Shown in pieces: positions 16,556-24,745 of a stretch of 64,000 nt of DNA. A model generated the notes under the pieces. That model made no database searches and had not been told where the DNA came from. It saw nothing but the letters and a program-made list of their open reading frames with translations. Position 1 is the first letter of the stretch. The number at the start of each line of letters is the position of its first letter. The translations under genes and the position numbers were made by a program. This DNA comes from Nocardioides kribbensis (GTDB taxonomy: Bacteria > Actinomycetota > Actinomycetes > Propionibacteriales > Nocardioidaceae), in assembly GCF_015070375.1 (NCBI RefSeq), contig NZ_JADCLL010000001.1, positions 126,501-190,500 of the forward strand, in the 5' to 3' direction.

Positions 16556-17225
16556 GCGGGGCTCTGGATCGTGAAAATCCCTCAGAAATCTCGACCGGTC
16601 GCGGCGTGTCGCCGTCGACGCGCCGACCTGCTGTGGCAGTCGCACCGAGGAGGGCGCGGGCGAGGTCGACGTACTGCTCCGCGAGGTCGGGCAGCGCCGT
16701 CGGCCCGGCCGGGTCGAACCACCGCGCGACCCCGCTGCACATCTCCAGCAGGGCCCGGCGCGCCAGGGCCGGCGAGGTGACGTGGAACTGCCCGGCGTCG
16801 AGCCCGGCGTCGATGGTGGCGTGCCAGAGCGCCTCGTAGCGGTCGCGCAGCGCGACCACCTCCGCGCGCACCGGCCCGGTGAGCGCGGCGACCTCGCCGT
16901 CGACGACCCGGGTCTCCAGCGGGCGCTCGCCGTGGCTGCGCACGTGCATCCGCACCAGCGCGCACAGCCTCTCCCCCGGGTCGGACTCCCGGGCGGCCAC
17001 GGCCTGCGCCTCGGCCAGCAGCCGCTCGAGGCTCTCGCGCATCAGGGCGCCGAGCAGCTCCTCCTTCGAGCCCATGTGGTGGTAGAGCGAGGCCGAGGAG
17101 AGCCCGGCGCGCTCGGCGAGCTGGCGGATCCCGGTGCCGTGGTAGCCGCGCTCGGCGAAGAGCTCGAAGGCGGCCTCGCGCACGCGCTGCGCGGTCGGGG
17201 CCGGCGCGGTCTCCGCGGCTCTCAT
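16551..17225 (-). CDS. TetR/AcrR family regulator of the acyl-CoA operon
   Basis: A 224-residue regulator with an N-terminal helix-turn-helix (RVREAAFELFAERGYHGTGI, then LAERAGLSSASLYHHMGSKE) and a ligand domain resembling fatty-acid-type TetR proteins (C-terminal TetR_C_33/KstR2-like feel). GGGAGG lies 5 nt before the ATG. It is divergent from the crotonase/ligase/amidohydrolase operon across an 83-bp gap that contains a 22-bp CGAT palindrome, the obvious operator candidate. It probably represses the operon until an acyl-CoA intermediate binds (inference). Confidence 0.85.
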   Translation of the reverse strand: MRAAETAPAPTAQRVREAAFELFAERGYHGTGIRQLAERAGLSSASLYHHMGSKEELLGALMRESLERLLAEAQAVAARESDPGERLCALVRMHVRSHGERPLETRVVDGEVAALTGPVRAEVVALRDRYEALWHATIDAGLDAGQFHVTSPALARRALLEMCSGVARWFDPAGPTALPDLAEQYVDLARALLGATATAGRRVDGDTPRPVEISEGFSRSRAPR

Positions 17226-17254
17226 CCGGCCTCCCGGTGGTGTAGCGTGCGACC

Positions 17255-17276
17255 CGATCGATCGATCGATCGATCG
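17255..17276. promoter_or_regulatory. Palindromic (CGAT)n tract, TetR operator candidate
   Basis: Five CGAT units plus CG make a 22-bp perfect palindrome in the middle of the divergent promoter region. It is both a microsatellite and a symmetric site of the right size for a TetR dimer. Confidence 0.55.
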
Positions 17277-17308
17277 ACGGAGTCCGAGACTAGCAGGAGG
17301 CCGCGCCG

Positions 17309-18055
17309 GTGAGCGTCGACTACACCTACGACGGCACGGTGGCCCAGCTCCACCTGGCCCGACCCGAGCGGCTCAACGCCGTCGTCCCCGCCCTCACCGA
17401 CGCCCTCGCCGCCGGCCTGCGGCGTGCCGAGGCCGACGGGGCGCGCGCCGTGGTCCTGGCCGGGCGCGGCCGGGCCTTCTGCGCCGGCCACGACCTCAAG
17501 GAGCCCGAGCCGGTCGAGACCGTCCTGGAGACCCGGGCCCGGCTCGAGGCCATCCAGGACGTCACCCGGCTCGTGCGTCGCTTCCCCGGCCCGGTGGTGG
17601 CGGCCGTCCACGGCTACGCCCTGGGGGCGGGTGCGGAGTTCGCGCTGGCCTGCGACGTGGTCGTCGCCGCCGAGGACGCCGCCTTCGGCTTCCCCGAGGT
17701 CAGCGTCGGTCTCAGCGTCACCGGCGGGGTCTCGCGCCTGCTGCCGGTGCTCGTGGGCTGGGCCCGCGCCAAGGAGCTGCTGCTCCTGGGCGAGCGGGTC
17801 TCCGGCGCCGAGGCCGCCGCGATCGGCCTGGTCGCCCGCGCCGTGCCCCCGGGCCAGCACGAGGAGGTCGCCCTCGAGCTCGCGCGCCGCGTCGCCGCGC
17901 GGCCGCCGCTCTCGGTGAGCCTGGCCAAGCAGGTGCTCGACCTGGGCCTCGACGCCACGATCGAGGAGGCCATGGCCCGCGAGGTCGACCACGCCGTCCT
18001 CACCTCGCTCTCGGGCGAGGGCGAGGCCCCCCGCGAGGAGTTCGTCCGTGGCTGA
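17309..18055 (+). CDS. Enoyl-CoA hydratase/isomerase family protein
   Basis: A 248-residue crotonase. Oxyanion-hole residues are in GRAFCAGHDL and GYALGAGAEFALACDVVVA. The catalytic region FGFPEVSVGLSVTGGVSRLL carries one of the usual glutamates. The enzyme hydrates or isomerises an enoyl-CoA. AGGAGG lies 8 nt before GTG 17309. It is the first gene of a four-gene operon, and its last 8 bp overlap the ligase gene. Confidence 0.88.
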   Translation: MSVDYTYDGTVAQLHLARPERLNAVVPALTDALAAGLRRAEADGARAVVLAGRGRAFCAGHDLKEPEPVETVLETRARLEAIQDVTRLVRRFPGPVVAAVHGYALGAGAEFALACDVVVAAEDAAFGFPEVSVGLSVTGGVSRLLPVLVGWARAKELLLLGERVSGAEAAAIGLVARAVPPGQHEEVALELARRVAARPPLSVSLAKQVLDLGLDATIEEAMAREVDHAVLTSLSGEGEAPREEFVRG

Positions 18056-19583
18056 GACCGCCGCGCCGGGCACGCCCCGGGAGGAGCCGCCGCTGGCAGG
18101 GGCCGACCTGCAGGACGCCAGCCTCGCCGACCTCGTCGTGCGGGCCGCGCGCCGCTGGCCCGACCGGCCGGCCTGGACCTTCGAGGACGCCGACGGCGGC
18201 CTCACCCGGCTCGACTTCGCCGCGGTCGAGGCCCGCACCGCCGCGTGGGCGCAGCAGCTGCGCGAGCGCGGCGTCGACCAGGGTGACCGCGTCGGCGTGC
18301 TGCTGGGCAACACCGCCGACTTCCCGACCGCGTGGCTGGCCCTGGCCCGGCTCGGCGCGGCGATGGTGCCGCTCAACGTCCGCTACCGCAGCGCCGACGC
18401 GGGCCACGTGCTCGCCGACGCCGGCGTGCGGCTGGTGCTGGCGTCCCCGGCGTACTCCGCGGTGCTGGCGGGCGTCGCGCCGGCCCCCGAGGTGCTCGAC
18501 GTCGCCGACCTCGACGCCGGTGCCGCCACCGCGGCGCCCTTCGAGCAGCGGCCGGTCGACCCCGCCACGACCGCCAACGTGCAGTACACCTCCGGCACCA
18601 CCGGTCGCCCCAAGGGCTGCCTGCTCCCCCACCGGTACTGGACGACCCTGGCCGGCTCGCTGACCACCGAGTTCCCCCACCTCACCGGCGACGACGTCAT
18701 GCTCACCGCCCAGCCCTTCCACTACATCGACCCGCAGTGGAACGTCGCCGCCGCACTGATGGCCGGGGCGCACCTCGTGGCCCTCGACGGCTTCCACCCC
18801 TCCACCTTCTTCTCCCGCGTGCGCGCCCACGGGGTCACCTACTTCTACTGCCTGGCCTCGATGCCCGTGCTGCTGCTGCGCATGGACCCCGACCCCGCCG
18901 ACCGCGACCACCGGGTGCGCGCGGTGCAGTGCTCGGCGATCCCGCCCGGTCGCCACGCCGAGATCGAGGAGCGGTGGGGGGTCGGCTGGCACGAGGCCTT
19001 CGGGATGACCGAGACCGGCGCCGACATCCGCGTCGGCGCCGAGGAGCACGACGCGCTGGTCGGCACCGGCTGCCTGGGCCGGCCCGCCGCCCACCGCGAG
19101 GTGCGCGTCGACGACGACGGGCAGCTGTGGCTGCGCGGGCCGGGGATGATGGACGGCTACCTCGGCCACCCCAGCCCCTTCGACCCCGACGGCTGGTTCC
19201 CCACCGGCGACCTGGCCCGCCTCGACGACGAGGGCCGCGTCTACCTCGCGGGCCGCATGAAGGACATGATCCGCCGCAGCGGGGAGAACGTCGCCGCCCA
19301 CGAGGTCGAGGACGTGCTCCAGTCGCACCCCGAGGTGCGCCTGGCCGCCGTGCTCGGCGTGCCCGACGAGGTGCGCGGCGAGGAGGTCAAGGCCTACGTC
19401 GTGGCGCCCGGTCTCGGCGAGGACGCGCCCGAGGTGCTGCGCGCGTGGTGCGAGGAGCGGCTCGCGGCCTTCAAGGTGCCGCGCTACTGGGAGCTGCGCG
19501 CGTCGCTGCCGCTGACCGCCTCCCAGCGCGTCGAGAAGGCCGCGCTGCGCCGCGAGGCCGCCGCTGCCGGGACGGCGTCGTGA
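18048..19583 (+). CDS. AMP-forming acyl-CoA ligase
   Basis: A 511-residue ANL-superfamily enzyme. The ATP-binding loop YTSGTTGRPKG, the GMTETGADIRVG motif, PTGDLARLDDEG, and the hinge plus C-terminal lysine (ASQRVEKAALR) are all present. It activates a carboxylic acid as an acyl-adenylate and forms the CoA thioester. The overall look is closest to carnitine/crotonobetaine-type (CaiC-like) ligases, but the acid cannot be read from sequence. It overlaps the crotonase gene by 8 bp and the amidohydrolase by 4 bp. Confidence 0.88.
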   Translation: MAETAAPGTPREEPPLAGADLQDASLADLVVRAARRWPDRPAWTFEDADGGLTRLDFAAVEARTAAWAQQLRERGVDQGDRVGVLLGNTADFPTAWLALARLGAAMVPLNVRYRSADAGHVLADAGVRLVLASPAYSAVLAGVAPAPEVLDVADLDAGAATAAPFEQRPVDPATTANVQYTSGTTGRPKGCLLPHRYWTTLAGSLTTEFPHLTGDDVMLTAQPFHYIDPQWNVAAALMAGAHLVALDGFHPSTFFSRVRAHGVTYFYCLASMPVLLLRMDPDPADRDHRVRAVQCSAIPPGRHAEIEERWGVGWHEAFGMTETGADIRVGAEEHDALVGTGCLGRPAAHREVRVDDDGQLWLRGPGMMDGYLGHPSPFDPDGWFPTGDLARLDDEGRVYLAGRMKDMIRRSGENVAAHEVEDVLQSHPEVRLAAVLGVPDEVRGEEVKAYVVAPGLGEDAPEVLRAWCEERLAAFKVPRYWELRASLPLTASQRVEKAALRREAAAAGTAS

Positions 19584-21211
19584 GCTCCGCGCTGCAGGCC
19601 GACGTCCTGCTCACCAACGCCCGGGTCCGCACCCTCACCGGCCCCGGTCGCGCCGACGTCGCCTCCCACCTCGCCCTGCTCCACGGTCGGGTGGTGGCCA
19701 CCGAGGAGGTGCCCGCCCGGAGGGTCGTCGACCTCGGTGGCGCCGTCGTCGTGCCGGGCTTCCACGACGCCCACAACCACATGGCGTGGTACGGCCTCAG
19801 CCTGGCCGAGGTCGACCTGCGCCTGCCCGACCTCGAGGCGCTCTACGCCGCGGTCGCCGAGCGCGCCGCGACGCTCCCCGAGGGCGCGTGGGTGGTGGGA
19901 GCCGGCTACGACGAGAACAAGATCGGCGCCCACCCCGATCGCGACGCGCTCGACCGCGCCGCCGGCGGCCGACCGGTGTGGCTGCGCCACACCTCCGGCC
20001 ACATGTGCGTGGTCAACACCCCGCTGCTCGCCGAGCTGGGGCTGGCCGACGCCGCCCGCGACGTGCCGGGCGGCCTGGTCGTGACCGACGCCGCCGGCCG
20101 GCCGACCGGGCTGCTGCAGGAGCAGGCGCAGCAGCTGCTCAACGCGCTGGTGCTGCCCTACCCCGTGGCCACGCTGGTCGACGCGATCGAGCGCGCCGGG
20201 CGGGTCTACCTCTCGCAGGGCATCACCTCGGTGGTCGAGGCCGGCGTGGGCGGCGGCTGGATCGGCAAGAGCCCGGTCGAGGTCGCGGCGTACCTCTCCG
20301 CGCGCGAGCAGGGCCGCCTGCCCGTGCGGGTGGAGCTGATGGTGGCCGCCGACGCGCTGCACCCGCTCACCGCGCACGTCGACGACGACATGCCGCTCGG
20401 CCTCGACCTGGGCGTGCGCACCGGCCTGGGCGACGACCGGCTGCGGCTCGGGCCGGTCAAGGTGTTCTCCGACGGCTCGCTGATCGGCCACACCGCCGCC
20501 ATGTGCGAGGACTTCTCCGACACCCCCGGCGAGCGGGGCTACCTCCAGGACGACGCCGAGGCGCTGCGCAGTCGCATCCTCCAGGCCCACCGCTCGGGGT
20601 GGCGCGTGGCAGCCCACGCCATCGGCGACGCCGCCATCGACCTCGTCCTCGACGCCTACGCCGAGGCCCAGGAGCGCTGGCCGCGACCCGACGTGCGCCA
20701 CCGCATCGAGCACTTCGGGGTCTCGCGGCCCGACCAGGTGCTGCGAGCCGCGGCGCTCGGGGTGGTGCCGGTGCCGCAGGGCCGCTTCGTCGGCGAGATC
20801 GGCGACGGCATGCTGCGGGCCCTCGGCCCGGAGCGCTCCGCGTGGGCCTACCGCCACCGCACCCTGCTCGACGCGGGGATCGTGGTGCCCGGCAGCTCCG
20901 ACCGGCCCGTCGTCGACGGCGCCCCGCTGCTGGGCATGCACGACATGGTCAACCGCCTCACCGACGGCGGGCTGCCCTGCGGGCCCGAGGAGGCGGTGAC
21001 CGGGCTCGAGGCGCTGGTGTCCTACACCTACGGCTCGGCCCACGCCTCCCGGGTGGAGACCAGCCGCGGCACCCTGGCGCCGGGCATGCTCGCCGACCTC
21101 GCCGTCCTGTCGGCCGACCCCGGCGACCCGACCGAGGTCGACCCCGCCCGGCTGCGCGAGGTCGAGGTGCGCGAGACGTGGCTCGGTGGCGAGCGGGTGT
21201 GGTCCGCGTGA
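19580..21211 (+). CDS. Amidohydrolase family protein (YtcJ-like)
   Basis: A 543-residue metal-dependent hydrolase. The first metal site is in VPGFHDAHNHM, with later ligands around AAHAIGDAAID and RIEHFGVSRPDQ and an Asp in PGSSDRPVVDGAP. The flanking beta-sandwich closes with LAPGMLADLAVLSADP. This is the YtcJ/amidohydrolase_3 pattern, which cleaves amide-like or related bonds. The GTG start overlaps the ligase stop (GTGA). In this operon it may release the acid that the ligase then activates (inference). Confidence 0.85.
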   Translation: MSSALQADVLLTNARVRTLTGPGRADVASHLALLHGRVVATEEVPARRVVDLGGAVVVPGFHDAHNHMAWYGLSLAEVDLRLPDLEALYAAVAERAATLPEGAWVVGAGYDENKIGAHPDRDALDRAAGGRPVWLRHTSGHMCVVNTPLLAELGLADAARDVPGGLVVTDAAGRPTGLLQEQAQQLLNALVLPYPVATLVDAIERAGRVYLSQGITSVVEAGVGGGWIGKSPVEVAAYLSAREQGRLPVRVELMVAADALHPLTAHVDDDMPLGLDLGVRTGLGDDRLRLGPVKVFSDGSLIGHTAAMCEDFSDTPGERGYLQDDAEALRSRILQAHRSGWRVAAHAIGDAAIDLVLDAYAEAQERWPRPDVRHRIEHFGVSRPDQVLRAAALGVVPVPQGRFVGEIGDGMLRALGPERSAWAYRHRTLLDAGIVVPGSSDRPVVDGAPLLGMHDMVNRLTDGGLPCGPEEAVTGLEALVSYTYGSAHASRVETSRGTLAPGMLADLAVLSADPGDPTEVDPARLREVEVRETWLGGERVWSA

Positions 21212-21873
21212 GCGGCCGTCTGGTCGAGCTGTCGTCCCTGGGGGCGGCGGACGTCGAGGCGGTGCGCGCGATCTACGAGGGCGCCTTCCCCGACGAGCTG
21301 CTCGCCCCCTTCGAGGACCTCCTCGTCGACCGGATGCTCGTCTACCTCGCCGGGGAGGACGGTGTGGAGCGTGAGGACGGCCGGGGCGTGCCCGTCGGGC
21401 TCGCCCTCGTGCGCGACCTCGTCGACGCCGCGCCCGCCGGGCGCGGCGACACCGGCTGGACCTTCCTGCGCTACTTCGCCGCCGGGCGGCGCGGGCAGGG
21501 CATCGGCTCGGCGCTGTGGGCCGAGCTCACCGACCGGCTGCGCGCCGAGGGCCGCACCCGGCTGGTCTGGGACGTCGAGGACCCCGACGAGCCGGGTCTG
21601 GCGGCCCACCTGGTCGAGGAGCACCGCCGCCGCATCGTCTTCTACGAGCGCCTCGGCGGGCGGCTGCGACCGGTGCGCGACTACCTGCCGCCCCACGACG
21701 ACGGCCACGCCCCGCGGCTGCTGCTCATGGACCAGCCCCTCCTCCCGCCCGGCGCCGGTCCGGAGGAGGTCGGCCTGCGGGAGCTGGTGGAGACCGTCTA
21801 CGCGCTGCGCTACGGCGTGCCCGCCGACGACCCCGTCGTACGTCGGACCCTGGCGGCGAGCGGACTGGTCTAG
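21208..21873 (+). CDS. GNAT family N-acetyltransferase
   Basis: A 221-residue protein with the acetyl-CoA-binding motif A as GRRGQGIGSALWAELTDRL, preceded by a beta strand (WTFLRYFAA) and followed by RIVFYERLGGRLRPV. The GTG start overlaps the amidohydrolase stop by 4 bp, so it is the fourth gene of the operon. The acceptor is unknown. It lies directly ahead of the aminomutase-like gene, but that gene has its own promoter. Confidence 0.75.
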   Translation: MSGRLVELSSLGAADVEAVRAIYEGAFPDELLAPFEDLLVDRMLVYLAGEDGVEREDGRGVPVGLALVRDLVDAAPAGRGDTGWTFLRYFAAGRRGQGIGSALWAELTDRLRAEGRTRLVWDVEDPDEPGLAAHLVEEHRRRIVFYERLGGRLRPVRDYLPPHDDGHAPRLLLMDQPLLPPGAGPEEVGLRELVETVYALRYGVPADDPVVRRTLAASGLV

Positions 21874-21946
21874 AGGACGACGCCCTCAGCGCCGTGAGAC
21901 CGGAGATCTTGCGGCGTGTGGTTCGACACGCAGGAGGATCTTCGTT

Positions 21947-21952
21947 TACGGT
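21947..21952 (+). promoter_or_regulatory. Leaderless -10 box, KamA-family gene
   Basis: TACGGT lies 6 nt before ATG 21959. The AGGAGG at 21931 is 22 nt from the ATG, too far to act as a ribosome binding site for it. Confidence 0.5.
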
Positions 21953-21958
21953 TCCCTT

Positions 21959-23425
21959 ATGAGCATCGAGACGTCCATTGCCTCCCTGGTGGAGGACCAG
22001 ACGGGTCAGCCGTACCCGTACCGCCGCGTCGAGCTGGTCGAGCCCGACTGGACCCGGTTCCCCGGCTGGCGCGACGTCACCGCCGAGGAGTGGGCCTCGG
22101 TGCAGTGGCAGCGCTCGCACTGCGTCAAGAACGTGCGCCAGCTGCGCGAGCTGATGGGCGACCTGCTCGACGAGCGGTTCTACGCCGACCTCGAGCGCGA
22201 CCAGGCCGAGCGCGCCACCATGTCGATGCTCGTGCCGCCGCAGATGATGAACACGATGGCGCCGACCACCGAGCCCGCCGGCCCCGGCTCGCTCACCGAC
22301 GCCTTCTACGCCGACCCGGTGCGCCACTACATGATCCCGGTCTTCTCCGACCGCCGCACCGACTGGTCCTCCCACCCCTACGCCACCCGCGACTCGCTGC
22401 ACGAGCACGACATGTGGGCCACCGAGGGCCTCACCCACCGCTACCCCACCAAGGTGCTGGCCGAGCTGCTGCCGACCTGCCCGCAGTACTGCGGCCACTG
22501 CACCCGCATGGACCTCGTGGGCAACTCCACCCCGGTGATCGAGAAGCTGAAGTTCGCCGGCAAGCCCACCAACCGCATCGAGGACATGCTCGACTACCTG
22601 CGCCGCACCCCCTCGGTGCGCGACGTGGTCGTCTCCGGTGGCGACGTCGCCAACATGCCGTGGCCCCGCCTCGAGGCCTTCCTGATGTCGGTGCTCGAGA
22701 TCGAGAACGTGCGTGACATCCGCCTGGCCACCAAGGCCCTCGTCGGGCTCCCCCAGCACTGGCTCCAGGACGACGTGCGCGAGGGCGTCGCCCGCGTCGC
22801 CGGTCTGGCCCGCGCCCGCGGCGTCTCGCTGGCCATCCACACCCACGCCAACCACGCCAACTCGATCACCCCGCTGGTCGCCGACGCCACCCGCGCGATG
22901 CTCGAGGCCGGCGTGCGCGACGTGCGCAACCAGGGCGTGCTGCTCAACGGCGTCAACGCCGACCCGCACGCGCTGCTCGACCTGTGCTTCCGCCTGCTCG
23001 ACGGCGCGCAGATCATGCCCTACTACTTCTACATGTGCGACATGATCCCGTTCTCGGAGCACTGGCGGGTCTCGGTCGCCGACGCCCAGCGCCTGCAGCA
23101 CCACATCATGGGCTACCTCCCCGGCTTCGCCACCCCGCGCATCGTCTGCGACGTGCCCTTCGTCGGCAAGCGCTGGGTGCACCAGCTCGCCGACTACGAC
23201 ACCGAGCGTGGCATCTCCTACTGGACGAAGAACTACCGCACCTCCATCGAGGCCGCCGACCCCGAGGCGCTCACCCGCACCTTCGAGTACTACGACCCGA
23301 TCCACACCCTCCCCCAGGCCGGCCGCGACTGGTGGGCCGAGCACGGCGAGCTCGACACCTCCGCCCTCAAGGCCGCCGAGATGGCCGAGGCCTCCCGGCG
23401 CACCGCCGCCCTCCAGGCCTGGTGA
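21959..23425 (+). CDS. Lysine 2,3-aminomutase (KamA) family radical SAM enzyme
   Basis: A 488-residue protein. The radical SAM [4Fe-4S] motif CxxxCxxC reads CPQYCGHCTR. Other family marks are DVVVSGGDVANM, IHTHANHANSITP, RNQGVLLNGVN and the YYFYMCDMIP segment. A lysine in DVPFVGKRW is a candidate PLP anchor. KamA enzymes shift the alpha-amino group of L-lysine to the beta carbon using SAM and PLP. No fermentation genes lie nearby, so the product may instead feed a beta-lysine-containing compound or osmolyte; the substrate is not certain. It has a long N-terminal extension (about 150 residues before the cluster). Confidence 0.82.
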   Translation: MSIETSIASLVEDQTGQPYPYRRVELVEPDWTRFPGWRDVTAEEWASVQWQRSHCVKNVRQLRELMGDLLDERFYADLERDQAERATMSMLVPPQMMNTMAPTTEPAGPGSLTDAFYADPVRHYMIPVFSDRRTDWSSHPYATRDSLHEHDMWATEGLTHRYPTKVLAELLPTCPQYCGHCTRMDLVGNSTPVIEKLKFAGKPTNRIEDMLDYLRRTPSVRDVVVSGGDVANMPWPRLEAFLMSVLEIENVRDIRLATKALVGLPQHWLQDDVREGVARVAGLARARGVSLAIHTHANHANSITPLVADATRAMLEAGVRDVRNQGVLLNGVNADPHALLDLCFRLLDGAQIMPYYFYMCDMIPFSEHWRVSVADAQRLQHHIMGYLPGFATPRIVCDVPFVGKRWVHQLADYDTERGISYWTKNYRTSIEAADPEALTRTFEYYDPIHTLPQAGRDWWAEHGELDTSALKAAEMAEASRRTAALQAW

Positions 23426-23442
23426 GTCGCTGACCGCGCGTC

Positions 23443-23522
23443 GCGGGTTTCGCCAGCCGGCTGGCGAAACCCGCACCTGTCGGCCCACGCACGGGCCGAC
23501 AGGTGCGGGTCCGGGCCGACAG
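23443..23522. repeat. Double-hairpin repeat, copy 2
   Basis: A 32-bp perfect palindrome (23443-23474, arm GCGGGTTTCGCCAGCC), then a second stem (CCTGTCGGCC / GGCCGACAGG around CACGCACG) and GGGTCCGGGCCGACAG. It lies between the KamA-family gene and the DUF559 gene. Copy 3 faces it in inverted orientation on the other side of the DUF559 gene. Confidence 0.85.
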
Positions 23523-23600
23523 GCTCGGGTGCCGCGGGGTTGTCCACAGGCACGGCGTACCGCGGGTTGAACCGCGCCGGGCCCGGTCATCCTCCGAGGC

Positions 23601-24548
23601 ATGGACCCGACCCCACGCCCGCACGCTGTGAGCGACGTCTTCGCCACCCGTGACGCGCTCGCCCTCGGCCACGACGACAAGAGCATCGCCCGACTGGTGC
23701 GCTCGGGCGAGTGGCACCGGCTGCGGCACGGCGCCTACTGCGCCGGTGCGCTGTGGCGCGATGCCGACGCACGCCGGCGCCGGCTGCTGGTGGCCGAAGC
23801 GGCCTACCAGGCGGCGCGCTCCCACGTGGTGCTGTCGCACACGAGTGCGGCCGACCTGCTCGGGGCCGAGGTGTGGGACCTGCCCGACACGGTCCACCTC
23901 ACCCGCACCGACGCACGAGCCGGTCGCTCGCAGGCCGGGGTGGCGCAGCACCGCGGGACGGTCAGGGTCGGCGACCTGACCCGCCGCGACGGCCGCTGGG
24001 CGACGTCGGGCACGCGCACCGCCCTCGACGTCATCAGCCTCACCGACGTCGAGCACGGTCTGGTCGTCACCAACGCGCTCCTCCACCGCGGCGAGACCTC
24101 CCTGCCCGCGCTGCGGCAGGGCCTGGCGAGCACGGTCCGCTGGCCCCGCCACCTCCACGCCCGGCTGGTCGTCGGACTGGCCGACGGGCGCTGCGAGAGC
24201 GTCGCCGAGTCGCGCACGATGTACCTGTTCTGGCGCCACCACCTGCCGACGCCGATCCCGCAGTACGTCGTCCGTGACGCCCGCGGGGTGATCGTCGCCC
24301 GGCTCGACTTCGCCTGGCCCGACCTCGGGGTGTTCGCCGAGGTCGACGGCAAGGTCAAGTACACGACGCTGCTGGCGCCCGGCGACTCCGCGGCCGATGC
24401 CCTGCTGCGCGAGCGTCGGCGCGAGCAGCTCGTCGTCGGTCTCACCGGCTGGCGCTGCGTCCGACTGACCTGGGCCGACCTGCAGCACCCCGAGCGCACC
24501 GTCGCACGCGTCCGTGCCGTGCTCGCCGGCGGCCTCTGGGCCGCCTGA
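23601..24548 (+). CDS. AbiEi-antitoxin-like / DUF559 domain protein
   Basis: A 315-residue protein. Residues about 10-60 form a winged-helix-like segment as in AbiEi antitoxins (GHDDKSIARLVRSGEWHRLR, then HGAYC). The C-terminal third matches DUF559, a PD-(D/E)XK-nuclease-like fold: RLDFAWPDLGVFAEVDGKVKY carries the D...ExDxK pattern, followed by RERRREQLVVGLTGWRCVRLTW. Such proteins are common in actinobacteria; their role is unproven and may be defence-related. No toxin partner (AbiEii) is adjacent. The gene is bracketed by inverted copies of the double-hairpin repeat. Confidence 0.75.
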   Translation: MDPTPRPHAVSDVFATRDALALGHDDKSIARLVRSGEWHRLRHGAYCAGALWRDADARRRRLLVAEAAYQAARSHVVLSHTSAADLLGAEVWDLPDTVHLTRTDARAGRSQAGVAQHRGTVRVGDLTRRDGRWATSGTRTALDVISLTDVEHGLVVTNALLHRGETSLPALRQGLASTVRWPRHLHARLVVGLADGRCESVAESRTMYLFWRHHLPTPIPQYVVRDARGVIVARLDFAWPDLGVFAEVDGKVKYTTLLAPGDSAADALLRERRREQLVVGLTGWRCVRLTWADLQHPERTVARVRAVLAGGLWAA

Positions 24549-24647
24549 CCCACGGCCCCGCGCCCGGCCCGGGTCTCGGGGTGCACAGCGAGGCGGCCGG
24601 GCCCGCTGGGGCTCTCGTCTCTCTCGAGAATCGGCGATCGGCCGACC

Positions 24648-24726
24648 GGTCGGCCCAGAACCGCACTTGTCGGCCGACGCGTGGGCCGACAGGTGCGGGT
24701 TTCGCCAGCCGGCTGGTGAAACCCGC
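24648..24726. repeat. Double-hairpin repeat, copy 3 (inverted)
   Basis: The same element as at 23443 read on the other strand: GTCGGCCCAGAACCGCAC, then the short stem, then the palindrome ending GAAACCCGC. About 90 percent of positions match copy 2 by eye. It sits between the convergent DUF559 and Lrp genes. Confidence 0.85.
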
Positions 24727-24745
24727 CGCCGGCGCCGAGCCACCC

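Noticed and set aside
17255..17276. The CGAT tract as a CRISPR-like or IS-end repeat
   Set aside because: It is one short microsatellite with no spacers, no transposase and no flanking duplication.
23601..24548. A complete AbiE toxin-antitoxin pair
   Set aside because: Only the AbiEi-like/DUF559 gene is present. The neighbours are an aminomutase and an Lrp regulator, and no AbiEii nucleotidyltransferase is adjacent.
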